A stretch of DNA of 46,213 nt from Dehalococcoidales bacterium (GTDB lineage: Bacteria; Chloroflexota; Dehalococcoidia; Dehalococcoidales; UBA5627): positions 1-46,213 of the forward strand of contig JAQTUQ010000012.1 of the NCBI GenBank assembly GCA_028707255.1, in the 5' to 3' direction. Positions 1-7,343 of this stretch are shown piece by piece. Both the position numbers and the translations under genes were made by a program. Every line of letters starts with the position of its first letter. Position 1 is the stretch's first letter. The notes under the pieces were generated by a model that was given only the letters and a program-made list of their open reading frames with translations, searched no databases and was not told the DNA's origin.

Positions 1-916
1 CAGTTTCATGAAGGGGTTTGATGCGCATCGAGCTGATGGAAATTCCCGCTCCCATATTGCGAATTTCGGTTACTATCTCTTCGATTTGCGGATGGTCGGA
101 CACCACCGCCCCCACCAGCCCGATTCTCTTCCTGTATTCCAGCCCTCGCCTTGCTTGCTCGATAATGCTTTCCTTTGAGTGGAAACGTATCGGGCAGAAG
201 GCGCTGCCGACCATGCAGAAACGGCATCCCCACCCGCATCCCCGCTCCACCTCTATCAGGTATAAATCCCCCAGCTCGGTTTCGGTAGTTAGCACCGCTG
301 AACTGACAGGAATATTATCCAGGTTCGGTAAATACTGCCGCCTGATTTTCCCGCCGTTATAATATTGCGGGACGTACATCCCCGGCAATTTTGCCAGCGC
401 TTCCAGCTTTTCATCCCTTGAAAGACTGCTATCGGTCAGTACAGCAAGCATCGGGGGGATAAGAGCTTCGGCTTCCCCGATACACATACAATCCAGAAAT
501 GGAGATAAAGGAACCGGGTTAGAGATAATGCAGGGTCCGCCGGCGATTACAATCGGGTGATTATCGCTGCGTTCGCTTGCATAAAGAGGAATCCCGCTTT
601 GTTTTAGAAGAGCGACTACGTTGAAATAATCCAGTTCATAGGAAATTGAAAAAGCCAGAACCGGGAATTCGTTTACCTCGTGCAGGTTTTCGAGGCTGTA
701 GAGCATACCTTCTTCGTAAAAGATGCGCTCGCAGACGACTTCGCCATAGCTGTTCAGCATACTGTAGATGGATTGCATTCCAAGGTTGGACATGCCGAGA
801 TAGTAGGAATTGGGGTAAATCAAAGCTATGGGGAGCCCGCCCCCCCAGTCCTTGACGACTGTCCCCTGCTCTTTCTTAACTAAATCGTCGCCCTTGCTGA
901 ATTTATCTCTTCCCAT
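1..916 (-). CDS. Radical SAM protein, B12-binding-type N-terminus (3' end outside window)
   Basis: The frame reads from an ATG at 916 through the left edge of the window (305 codons, no stop), so the C-terminus is missing. An in-frame TGA lies six codons upstream, which fixes the ATG as the only usual start; the ribosome site is poor. The N-terminal half resembles the domain of uncharacterised B12-binding-type radical SAM proteins (segments YPNSYYLGMSNLGMQSIY and HPIVIAGGPC). A CxxxCxxC cluster, CGWGCRFC, at residues 227-234 would bind the 4Fe-4S cluster that cleaves S-adenosylmethionine. The cobalamin-binding DxHxxG motif is not obvious, so B12 use is uncertain. It stands about 310 bp downstream of nrdJ on the same strand, but a terminator and repeats separate them. 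The substrate cannot be told from sequence. Confidence 0.85.
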   Translation of the reverse strand, partial: MGRDKFSKGDDLVKKEQGTVVKDWGGGLPIALIYPNSYYLGMSNLGMQSIYSMLNSYGEVVCERIFYEEGMLYSLENLHEVNEFPVLAFSISYELDYFNVVALLKQSGIPLYASERSDNHPIVIAGGPCIISNPVPLSPFLDCMCIGEAEALIPPMLAVLTDSSLSRDEKLEALAKLPGMYVPQYYNGGKIRRQYLPNLDNIPVSSAVLTTETELGDLYLIEVERGCGWGCRFCMVGSAFCPIRFHSKESIIEQARRGLEYRKRIGLVGAVVSDHPQIEEIVTEIRNMGAGISISSMRIKPLHET

Positions 917-1010
917 AAAAAATCCGTCGAGTCATAGCGTTTTAATTATGACTATAACCCGACGGAAAATATTATGCAAATGAATTGATGATGGCTTCTT
1001 CCGTCATCAG

Positions 1011-1160
1011 ACCCTTCGACAAGCTCAGGGCGAGCGTAAGAGAAATATTTATAACCATTCGTGGTAATATTGACCAAGCCGTTCGTGGTGAACCTGTCGA
1101 ACCATAACGGCGGCGCGTATCGAATCGCATTTAGATACTTCGCTACGCTCAGCATGACAA
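1011..1160. repeat. Composite of three short palindromic repeats in the nrdJ / radical SAM gap
   Basis: This gap (917-1227) holds no gene. Three short interspersed motifs follow each other: CCCTTCGACAAGCTCAGGG at 1012-1030, GTTCGTGGTGAACCTGTCGA at 1081-1100 continuing to ACGGCGGCG at 1115, and CTTCGCTACGCTCAGCATGA at 1139-1158. Relatives of all three recur elsewhere in the window (7.2, 31.86, 41.8, 43.2 kb). They look like REP/MITE debris, not regulatory sites. Confidence 0.75.
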
Positions 1161-1162
1161 AT

Positions 1163-1196
1163 AAAAAATTACCCACCCTGCTGACAGAGTGGGCAA
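1163..1196 (-). terminator. Rho-independent terminator of nrdR-nrdJ
   Basis: On the minus strand, 30 nt after the nrdJ stop, an 11-bp stem (TTGCCCACTCT / AGGGTGGGTAA, two G-U pairs) closes a 6-nt loop and is followed by six U residues. It is well placed to end the nrdR-nrdJ transcript before the radical SAM gene. Confidence 0.85.
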
Positions 1197-1227
1197 CAAC
1201 TTCATATTGAAAGGACTTTGACTCGAC

Positions 1228-3885
1228 CTAGCACTTGGTATAACCGCAGCCGGGGCATTTGAAGCAGCCTTCTTCGTAAACAAGGATGCTGCCGCAATCG
1301 GGGCACTGGCCGGCAATATTCTTGACCAACCCATAGTCCTGCATCGGTTTTTCAACGGATTCTTCGCCGTCTTTCTCACCGCCGTTAAAGTGGCGTTCCA
1401 GCACGCCTGCAATAGCATCAGCGCAAGAAAGAGTAGATTTACCACCCTCCCAAGCAATTGATGGACATCGAATACCTTTCAATTGCTTGACAACAGAATC
1501 GATTTCAATTCCCGACCTCAATGCCAGCGATATCAAACGGCAAATGGCTTCAAGCTGCGCCGAAGCGCAACCGCCCGACTTGCCCAGACTGGAAAACACC
1601 TCGCAAACACCGTGTTCATCGGAGTTGACGGTAACATAAAGGTGTCCGCAGCCGGTATTAACTTTCTCGGTAAAGCCGGTGGTAACCTTGGCTCTGCGGC
1701 GCGGAGTATGTTCGACTACGGCTGCTTTTTCTTCCTTTTTCTCGGTGCCGGTAGATAAAACCTGTCCATCGCGGCTGCCGTCGCGGTAGATGGTAATACC
1801 CTTCAATCCCTCTTCGTATGCCATCATATAGACACGGGCGATGTCCTCTTTGGTGGCGCTTTTGGCGAAGTTGACAGTCTTGGAAACAGCATTATTGGTA
1901 TATTTCTGAAAAGCCGATTGCATCAGGATATGCCACCTGGTATCGATTTCATGCGCCGTAACGAATACTTTCTTTATCTTATCGGGAATGCCCTCGATAT
2001 CGGCAAGATGAGCACCGCTTGCCAGCTTTTTCATCAAATCTTCCGAGTAGAAACCGCCATCTTTTGCCACCTGCTCGAAATATGGATTCACCTCTATCAT
2101 CTTGGTGCCGTCAAGGATATTCCTGATATAACTTAAGGCAAACAGCGGTTCGATGCCGCTGGAGCAACCGGCGATAATACTCAACGTGCCGGTAGGTGCT
2201 ATGGTAGTCCTGGAAGCGTTCCTGATTTTTGTCCCACCGGGGACGTCGTAAATACTGCCCTCGAAAGCCGGAAAGACGCCGCGTTCCCCGGCCAGCTCTA
2301 CGGAATAATCGAAAGCTTCCTTATCCACAAAGCCCATCACGTCGGTCGCCAGCTTTAAAGCCTCCTCCGAATTGTAAGGGACACCCAGCCTTAAAAGCAT
2401 ATCGGCAAAGCCCATTATCCCCAATCCGATTTTGCGCGTTTTGCGCGTCATTTCTCCGATTTCCGGAATCGGAAACTTGTTGACATCGATAACGTTATCC
2501 AGAAAACGCACTGCTGCTCTTGTAGTCTCTGCCAGCTTGTTATAGTCGATTTCATATGTACTGCCGTTTGTAACCAGCATTTTCGTCAGATTGATGGAGC
2601 CCAGATTGCACGATTCATAAGGCAGTAAAGGCTGTTCGCCGCACGGATTGGTACTTTCGATCTGCCCCAGGTGCGGGGTCGGATTGTCCTTATTGATACG
2701 TTCGATAAAAATAATCCCCGGGTCGCCCGTCTTCCATGCCAGCTCGACCATCTTTTCGAAAACCTCTTTGGCGTTGAGCTTTCCGGCAATCTCTCTCGTA
2801 CGCGGATTGATTAAATTATAATCCGCCCCGCTCTTTACCGCCTGCATAAACTCGGCGGTTACAGCTACCGAGATATTGAAATTGGTCAGCGAAACCATAT
2901 CCTCTTTCGAGGTAATGAATCTCATAATATCAGGATGGTCGACGCTGAGGATTGCCATATTGGCGCCGCGGCGCGTGCCCCCCTGTTTGATTACATCAGT
3001 TGCCACATCGAAAGCCCTCATGAAAGAGACCGGCCCGCTGGCAACGCCGCCGGTGGAACCGACCCTGTCCCTCTCCTGTCGCAACCTGGAGAAAGAAAAA
3101 CCGGTGCCGCCGCCGCTCTTGTGAATCAGGGCGGTATTCTTAACGGTTTCGAAGATGGATTCCATGGAATCCTCGATGGGAAGCACGAAACAGGCGGAAA
3201 GCTGCCCAAGCTCCCTGCCGGCGTTCATCAGCGTAGGCGAATTGGGAAGAAATTCAAGGTTTATCATTAATTGATAAAAGGTTTCTTCCCACTTTTTAAC
3301 ATCCGTTTTACTGCCGTATTCGGTCTCCGCTGCGGCAATCGTATGGGCAACACGGCGGAATAATTCTTCAGGGGTTTCGATGACCTTCCCCTGCTTATCT
3401 TTCTTTAAATATCTTCTTTCCAGTACCTGGAGGGCGTTATCCGTCAGGCTAACCCCGTTAGAAGCTTGTGAAGTAACTACCATGGCTTCTTTCTCCTTTG
3501 TTATAGTTTTTTCTTGATGTATCAGGGTTTCTTGCGGAGCAGATGGCGCTACTTTCCCGTTATCACCCGCTTTTTCTGTTTCTAATTTGGTTTCTTCTGC
3601 TATCTTTTCTATTTCCTGTTCCGTTTTTTCGTCTGCCAAAAATTCCTTTACCACGCTCAATATTTCCGATTCGGTAGCCGAAAGCTGTGTGCGGTAACTT
3701 TTTGGCACCAGGTCTTCCATACCGGGCAGTGTCTGTGGGCGTTCCAGCCTCTCGATGACCTGATTTGTTAAAAGTTCTATGCGCTTCCTGTCGGATATGC
3801 CCATCGAATCGGCTGCTGAAAAAATAATCCTGGCAACCTGTGTACGGTCGATTATTTTCCCTTTTGAATCACTGGTCTTGCCCAT
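1228..3885 (-). CDS. nrdJ: Adenosylcobalamin-dependent (class II) ribonucleotide reductase
   Basis: Reduces ribonucleotides to deoxyribonucleotides using a radical formed from adenosylcobalamin, so it works with or without oxygen. The 885-aa protein starts with a divergent ATP-cone-like region (about 10-90) and a charged linker, then the catalytic barrel: first redox Cys in SACF (C232), the KSGGGTGF loop (256-263), the radical site NPCGE (413-417, Cys415 and Glu417), the second redox Cys in SCNLGS (C426), and the APTGT loop. A TSCPD-type domain (TGCGHLYVTV) follows. The C-terminus is a zinc-ribbon-like CPDCG...CPGCGYTKC tail that should carry the re-reducing cysteine pair. The start is preceded by an AGGGA site and lies 5 bp after nrdR, so the two are co-transcribed and NrdR should control both. 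Confidence 0.97.
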   Translation of the reverse strand: MGKTSDSKGKIIDRTQVARIIFSAADSMGISDRKRIELLTNQVIERLERPQTLPGMEDLVPKSYRTQLSATESEILSVVKEFLADEKTEQEIEKIAEETKLETEKAGDNGKVAPSAPQETLIHQEKTITKEKEAMVVTSQASNGVSLTDNALQVLERRYLKKDKQGKVIETPEELFRRVAHTIAAAETEYGSKTDVKKWEETFYQLMINLEFLPNSPTLMNAGRELGQLSACFVLPIEDSMESIFETVKNTALIHKSGGGTGFSFSRLRQERDRVGSTGGVASGPVSFMRAFDVATDVIKQGGTRRGANMAILSVDHPDIMRFITSKEDMVSLTNFNISVAVTAEFMQAVKSGADYNLINPRTREIAGKLNAKEVFEKMVELAWKTGDPGIIFIERINKDNPTPHLGQIESTNPCGEQPLLPYESCNLGSINLTKMLVTNGSTYEIDYNKLAETTRAAVRFLDNVIDVNKFPIPEIGEMTRKTRKIGLGIMGFADMLLRLGVPYNSEEALKLATDVMGFVDKEAFDYSVELAGERGVFPAFEGSIYDVPGGTKIRNASRTTIAPTGTLSIIAGCSSGIEPLFALSYIRNILDGTKMIEVNPYFEQVAKDGGFYSEDLMKKLASGAHLADIEGIPDKIKKVFVTAHEIDTRWHILMQSAFQKYTNNAVSKTVNFAKSATKEDIARVYMMAYEEGLKGITIYRDGSRDGQVLSTGTEKKEEKAAVVEHTPRRRAKVTTGFTEKVNTGCGHLYVTVNSDEHGVCEVFSSLGKSGGCASAQLEAICRLISLALRSGIEIDSVVKQLKGIRCPSIAWEGGKSTLSCADAIAGVLERHFNGGEKDGEESVEKPMQDYGLVKNIAGQCPDCGSILVYEEGCFKCPGCGYTKC

Positions 3886-3890
3886 GATAG

Positions 3891-4424
3891 TTATTTCCCT
3901 GCCTTCCGGTTAGTTATTTCTGTTGTTTCATCAGGCAAAAGGGTTAATTGCCCGCTGGACCTGTTCTTTTTTATGATTCCGGCATTTATCAATGTATCCA
4001 CTTCCTGCTTTAAATCGGTGATATCGCTGAAATCGCGGTAGACACTGGCAAACCTGATATAGGCGATATAATCCAGTTCACGCAAACCTTCCATTACCAT
4101 ATCCCCGATTTTATAGCTGTCTATCTCGCTTTTTCCCATATTATACAACTCAGATTCGATATCATCCGCCAGTTTCTCGATAGCGCCGATCGGTAACGGC
4201 CGTTTACCGCACGCTTTCTGTATCCCTAAAAGCAATTTTTCCTTGCTGAATTCCTCGCGCCGCATGTCTTTTTTAATCACAAAGAGACTGCTGGGCAGTA
4301 TTCTCTCATATGTGGTAAATCTCGAATTGCAGCTTAGACATTGTCTGCGTCGCCTGACGCCGTCGTTGACATCGCGGGAATCGATAACTTTTAAATCTTC
4401 GCTCTTACAGTAGGGGCATTTCAT
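3891..4424 (-). CDS. nrdR: Transcriptional repressor NrdR
   Basis: Nucleotide-sensing repressor of ribonucleotide reductase genes. The N-terminus is the family zinc ribbon (MKCPYCKSEDLKVIDSR then RRRRQCLSCNSRFTTYERI; CxxC...CxxC), followed by an ATP-cone domain (about 45-140) that reads ATP/dATP. The start at 4424 is chosen because it gives the invariant MKCPYC beginning and has GAGGTGG five bases upstream; a longer frame to 4487 would run across the promoter and operator. At 177 aa it is slightly longer than the usual 150-160 aa, from a basic C-terminal tail. First gene of the nrdR-nrdJ operon and probably autoregulated through the paired boxes just upstream. Confidence 0.97.
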   Translation of the reverse strand: MKCPYCKSEDLKVIDSRDVNDGVRRRRQCLSCNSRFTTYERILPSSLFVIKKDMRREEFSKEKLLLGIQKACGKRPLPIGAIEKLADDIESELYNMGKSEIDSYKIGDMVMEGLRELDYIAYIRFASVYRDFSDITDLKQEVDTLINAGIIKKNRSSGQLTLLPDETTEITNRKAGK

Positions 4425-4435
4425 AACCGCCACCT

Positions 4436-4487
4436 CGCTATATTGTGTTAGCGTTGTAAGATTACCACAATATATAGTACCCGTCAA
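4436..4487 (-). promoter_or_regulatory. nrdR-nrdJ promoter with tandem NrdR boxes
   Basis: On the coding strand a -35 TTGACG (4482-4487) and a -10-like TAATCT (4459-4464) are 17 bp apart. Two NrdR-box-like palindromes share CACAATATA: one at 4464-4478 inside the promoter spacer and one at 4436-4450 just after the -10. Their centres are about 31 bp apart, close to three helical turns, which is the arrangement known for NrdR operators. The proximal box ends about 11 bp before the nrdR ATG. Confidence 0.8.
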
Positions 4488-4624
4488 CCCCTACGATAGT
4501 TATTTTGGCACTATTTTTTTAAATTTTCCCCGAGGCATTTTAAGAGCGAGGGATGTTAATAATAACAGGTTTTTTCAAGAAAAGAAAGAAGCACCGGTAT
4601 TATATAAAAATGGCTTCCCTCGAT

Positions 4625-4749
4625 ATTGTCATCCTGAATTCGTGAGGGACGAATGAAGGATCCGGCGGGTGGGGAGAAACAGCAAACAGGTTTCCTCGGC
4701 ATAAATTACAAAGGGCACTTAAATACTTCGCTTTGCCCAGGATGACAAT
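4625..4749. mobile_element. MITE-like element, 125 bp, perfect 12-bp terminal inverted repeats
   Basis: The element begins ATTGTCATCCTG (4625-4636) and ends CAGGATGACAAT (4738-4749), exact inverted repeats. It contains no open frame of note. Internal parts (GTGAGGGACGAATGAAGGAT; ACTTCGCTTTGCCCAGGAT) resemble repeat fragments at 1134-1160, 25682-25725 and 43085-43165, so several decayed copies exist in this window. No transposase is present; movement would need one acting in trans. Confidence 0.75.
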
Positions 4750-4759
4750 AACCACAAAC

Positions 4760-4832
4760 TCGTAGGGACGACCAATGGTCGTCCGCATTTATGGTTCCGT
4801 ATTTAGCGGACGGGCAATGCCCGTCCCTACGA
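4760..4832. repeat. Palindromic repeat, 73 bp, two hairpins within 11-bp inverted ends
   Basis: Ends are TCGTAGGGACG (4760-4770) and CGTCCCTACGA (4822-4832), exact inverted repeats. Inside are two further palindromes, GACGACC-aat-GGTCGTC and GGACGGGC-aat-GCCCGTCC, joined by an AT-rich spacer. It lies 10 bp from the 125-bp MITE-like element. The rest of the gap 4488-4860 shows nothing else. Confidence 0.75.
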
Positions 4833-4860
4833 ATCTACTAATTAAAAAAGTTGCAGCTTG

Positions 4861-4926
4861 TTATTCCAGATTCCTCTTTATCTCCTCCAGTTCGTCCTTG
4901 GTGATTTCGCCCCTTGGTATAGCGTT
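4861..4926 (-). pseudogene. Out-of-frame SHOCT-domain remnant after the membrane protein
   Basis: Directly after the stop of the four-helix membrane gene, another minus-strand frame reads PRG-GEITKDELEEIKRNLE and then a stop at 4861-4863 (the run overlaps by one G: PRGEITKDELEEIKRNLE). This matches the core of the SHOCT domain (RGEIT-x-EEFE-x-K), which commonly ends small membrane proteins. The frame is closed by a TGA just upstream and has no start, so it cannot be expressed alone. The simplest reading is a frameshift that cut a SHOCT tail off the upstream gene. Confidence 0.55.
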
Positions 4927-5326
4927 AATCTCTATTTGTCATGCTTTTACTCTCTAATCTTTTCAGCCATATCCCTTCGACAATTGCTATTAATCCTGGC
5001 AAGACTGATATTCCAATGGTTTGTAATAGAGATCCAATGCGACTATAGTTTTGAAACTCTATATAAAATGGAAAAAAAGAAATGATGTAAAATAAACCGG
5101 TGATTATACAACCAATCCAGAAATATTTAGGTTTCGAGATTTCCCCTCCTATTATCATTAGAACGAGCCCTGTAATGCTGAATACAAAGGCAAACCAATA
5201 CCCGAAAGCTACGCCGACTTGTGCTGAAGTAAATGTTATTGTCCATGATTCAGAAAATGCAATTATTGCGCCAACTGTGAAAAGAACAATGCCCGCCCAA
5301 GCAGAAAATTTAAGAAGTAGTTTCAT
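4925..5326 (-). CDS. Small membrane protein, four predicted helices (possibly frameshifted)
   Basis: A 133-aa hydrophobic protein with four likely membrane helices (about 6-25, 36-60, 67-88, 100-122). The start at 5326 (MKLLLKFSAWAG) has AGGAG ten bases upstream; earlier in-frame ATGs lack a site and fall in the 5359-5396 hairpin region. I do not recognise a named family. The C-terminus LKRLESKSMTNRD ends where an out-of-frame SHOCT remnant begins, so the annotated end may be the product of a frameshift. It follows the C39-like gene on the same strand, separated by a strong hairpin. Confidence 0.6.
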   Translation of the reverse strand: MKLLLKFSAWAGIVLFTVGAIIAFSESWTITFTSAQVGVAFGYWFAFVFSITGLVLMIIGGEISKPKYFWIGCIITGLFYIISFFPFYIEFQNYSRIGSLLQTIGISVLPGLIAIVEGIWLKRLESKSMTNRD

Positions 5327-5358
5327 TTTATTAATGCTCCTATTTGCAGACATGAGGT

Positions 5359-5396
5359 AGAGAGGCGGTATATAGAAAACCATATACCGCCTCTCT
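5359..5396. terminator. Perfect 15-bp hairpin between the C39-like gene and the membrane gene
   Basis: AGAGAGGCGGTATAT (5359-5373), 8-nt loop, exact complement at 5382-5396. On the plus strand the stem ends in TTTT. On the minus strand, the direction of both neighbouring genes, there is an A-rich lead-in but no U tract after the stem. It may act as a terminator, an mRNA 3'-end stabiliser, or an attenuator for the membrane gene. Confidence 0.55.
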
Positions 5397-5406
5397 TTTG
5401 ATATCC

Positions 5407-6591
5407 CTAAGATTCTTCTACTTTCGTCATCTGGCATATATCCCAGTCGCCATAAGCTAAATAATGGGTACTGGTATCCCATGTGTTGTGAAGTATAACA
5501 GAATTCCCCAAATATGCTGTTTGGTAACCGACCAGTGTAGTGGAATGTGAATTATTTGAAAAAGACATAACAGCAGGGTTATTTGCATTTACCTGCGTTG
5601 TTATATCGTTCCAGTTAGTTCCTGTTGTGTTATTTACATCAAAATCGTATCCACATAAGTCAAAGATATCTCTTATACCATTATCTATTAGCCACCAAGC
5701 AGTTGATCCGCCATACGTAGTTGTCATATAATGATGATTGTAATCTATAAGCGTGTCTTCCCCGTCTGGCAAGTTTGAGTAGCCGTGACTATCCCAATAC
5801 CCGTGAATCATGGCTCCTGCAATGCAGGAACATCCATCCCATGCATCCCAGGGATCTATAGTCGAACCGGCACAAGCGGGAAAACTTACAGCTCCATCCC
5901 CGTCATCTCCATATCCTTCATCAGCACCACTTTGATAATATGCAGGAACTCCTGATATTATTACATCTCCTTTACTTGATTTAATATTACTATTGTTAAT
6001 TAACTCATCCCATGAGGCTCTGGCTTGGTCAGCATCAATTTGGAGTTTCATACTATCAGGTACATTCTGTAATCTTCCGGTTGGCAGATGAATGGCAACT
6101 CCTTTTTCTTTCATCTGGTCTCCGTATTGAACGGCGTAAGTAAGCCCACCCCAATATAGTATTAACGGGGAGGTTTTATCGGTAACAAACCCTTCTTTAT
6201 TGGCGAATTCCTCAGCGTTATCCAGATAACTGCTGGGGGCTTTCCCATCGCTGAACTCCAGCACTGGAGAAAGGCTTTTTAGTGCTGATACAATCATAAA
6301 TCCAACAGATTTTCCTTCGTTTAGTACAGTGTATTCGTATGCTACAGGGATACTTGTATCTTCGACTGAATAATAGGTAACAGGCGCGCTTAATTTAGCT
6401 CCATCCCATGTAGAGAAAGTTGAAGATGATTCTTTTAACCAATATGTGGCTACATTGTCAGCTTCGCTTTGGCTGACAGCATCATCGGTAGTAGGAACAA
6501 TATCGTCATTGGCTGCAAAAGCTGTATTTGCTATAACTAAGGTACACAATAAAGATACTATTAATAATATGGAAAATATTCTTTTTTTCAC
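5407..6591 (-). CDS. Exported C39/papain-like cysteine peptidase family protein
   Basis: A 394-aa protein from a GTG start at 6591, chosen because AAGGAG lies six bases upstream and it directly precedes a signal peptide (VKKRIFSILLIVSLLCTLV, likely cut after AFA). The C-terminal third has the layout of a C39-like papain-fold peptidase: WDGCSCIAGAMIHGYWDSHG with Cys254 in the nucleophile position, SHSTTLVGY with His349, and HNTWD with Asn369/Asp372. The middle region (about 60-180) resembles a propeptide-like domain. Substrate unknown; cutting of extracellular peptides is an inference. No ABC transporter or bacteriocin gene is adjacent, so a C39 export peptidase role is unlikely. A hairpin follows the stop. 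Confidence 0.75.
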   Translation of the reverse strand: MKKRIFSILLIVSLLCTLVIANTAFAANDDIVPTTDDAVSQSEADNVATYWLKESSSTFSTWDGAKLSAPVTYYSVEDTSIPVAYEYTVLNEGKSVGFMIVSALKSLSPVLEFSDGKAPSSYLDNAEEFANKEGFVTDKTSPLILYWGGLTYAVQYGDQMKEKGVAIHLPTGRLQNVPDSMKLQIDADQARASWDELINNSNIKSSKGDVIISGVPAYYQSGADEGYGDDGDGAVSFPACAGSTIDPWDAWDGCSCIAGAMIHGYWDSHGYSNLPDGEDTLIDYNHHYMTTTYGGSTAWWLIDNGIRDIFDLCGYDFDVNNTTGTNWNDITTQVNANNPAVMSFSNNSHSTTLVGYQTAYLGNSVILHNTWDTSTHYLAYGDWDICQMTKVEES

Positions 6592-7273
6592 TTTTTTCTC
6601 CTTATAATAATTTTTGTTTGTTAACCGTGTATATACGCCCCCGCCCAATCCCTGTGCCAGAAGGGCAGGATATTATACAATCGACCTGCCATACTCCATA
6701 CGCTTTTTGCAATGCTATATAAAACATAATGCCAACAACCTTTGTTTATCGTGTATGATTTTTGTATATGATATATTATATCATACAATACTGAACAAAT
6801 TATGAATTTTATATAAAAATAACCCCGTTTTTAACTATTTTTTGCGCAAACAGTACTAAATTACCATTCTTTTTCCCGTTTTTTATACTCTATCACCCCA
6901 ACCTTAACACAACCTGAACAACCCCCTGTTTTTCTAAAAATATTTTTACCCCCCTATAAGGTAAACCAGGTTTCTTTAAAAAGGTTGCATATTTTTTCAC
7001 TTTTTCTCCAATTCTACAACGAAATAATTAACAAATAATTGCAGCAAATTGTGGCATTTGAACGTAATTGGCGTACTTTAGTAGTATAAAATGAGAATAT
7101 AATACTATGCAGTGCGAATTTTAATAATTGAGGGCGATAAAGAGCTTCCCCGAGTGGAGCCCCGACCAGTCGGGACGAGACTGATGGAATACTAACATCA
7201 TCGACACCGCTATGGATTCGACAGGCTCACCACGAGCGGCGTCTAATTATATAGAGGAATGCAATAAGAACAC
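6592..7273. other. AT-rich intergenic region between the C39-like gene and ftsZ
   Basis: No gene is supported. For the C39-like gene a possible -10 TATAAT lies at 6672-6677 (minus strand) inside a GGCAGG/CCTGCC inverted repeat, with no good -35. A perfect 8+1+8 palindrome, ATGATATA-T-TATATCAT, at 6768-6784 could be an operator. The stretch 6790-7130 is very AT-rich without recognised structure. Repeat fragments occupy 7150-7241. Confidence 0.45.
7160..7241. repeat. Interspersed palindromic repeat fragments near the ftsZ 3' end
   Basis: CCCCGACCAGTCGGGAC (7160-7176) is almost the same as a 17-mer at 41891-41907. The motif at 7208-7241 (CCGCTATGGATTCGACAGG continuing to CACGAGCGGCG) is the reverse-complement type of the repeat at 31857-31891. 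Both belong to the short repeats scattered through the window. Confidence 0.7.
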
Positions 7274-7305
7274 AAAAGCCGCAGGCTTTAGAGCCTGCGG
7301 CTTTT
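7274..7305 (-). terminator. Terminator downstream of ftsZ
   Basis: AAAAGCCGCAGGCT - ttag - AGCCTGCGGCTTTT: a perfect 14-bp stem with a 4-nt loop, A-tract before and T-tract after on both strands, so it can work in either direction. It lies 38 nt past the ftsZ stop and should end the mraZ-rsmH-ftsA-ftsZ transcript. Confidence 0.9.
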
Positions 7306-7343
7306 CATCTTGACTATTTTGTCAATCGACTTTTAAAATCGAC

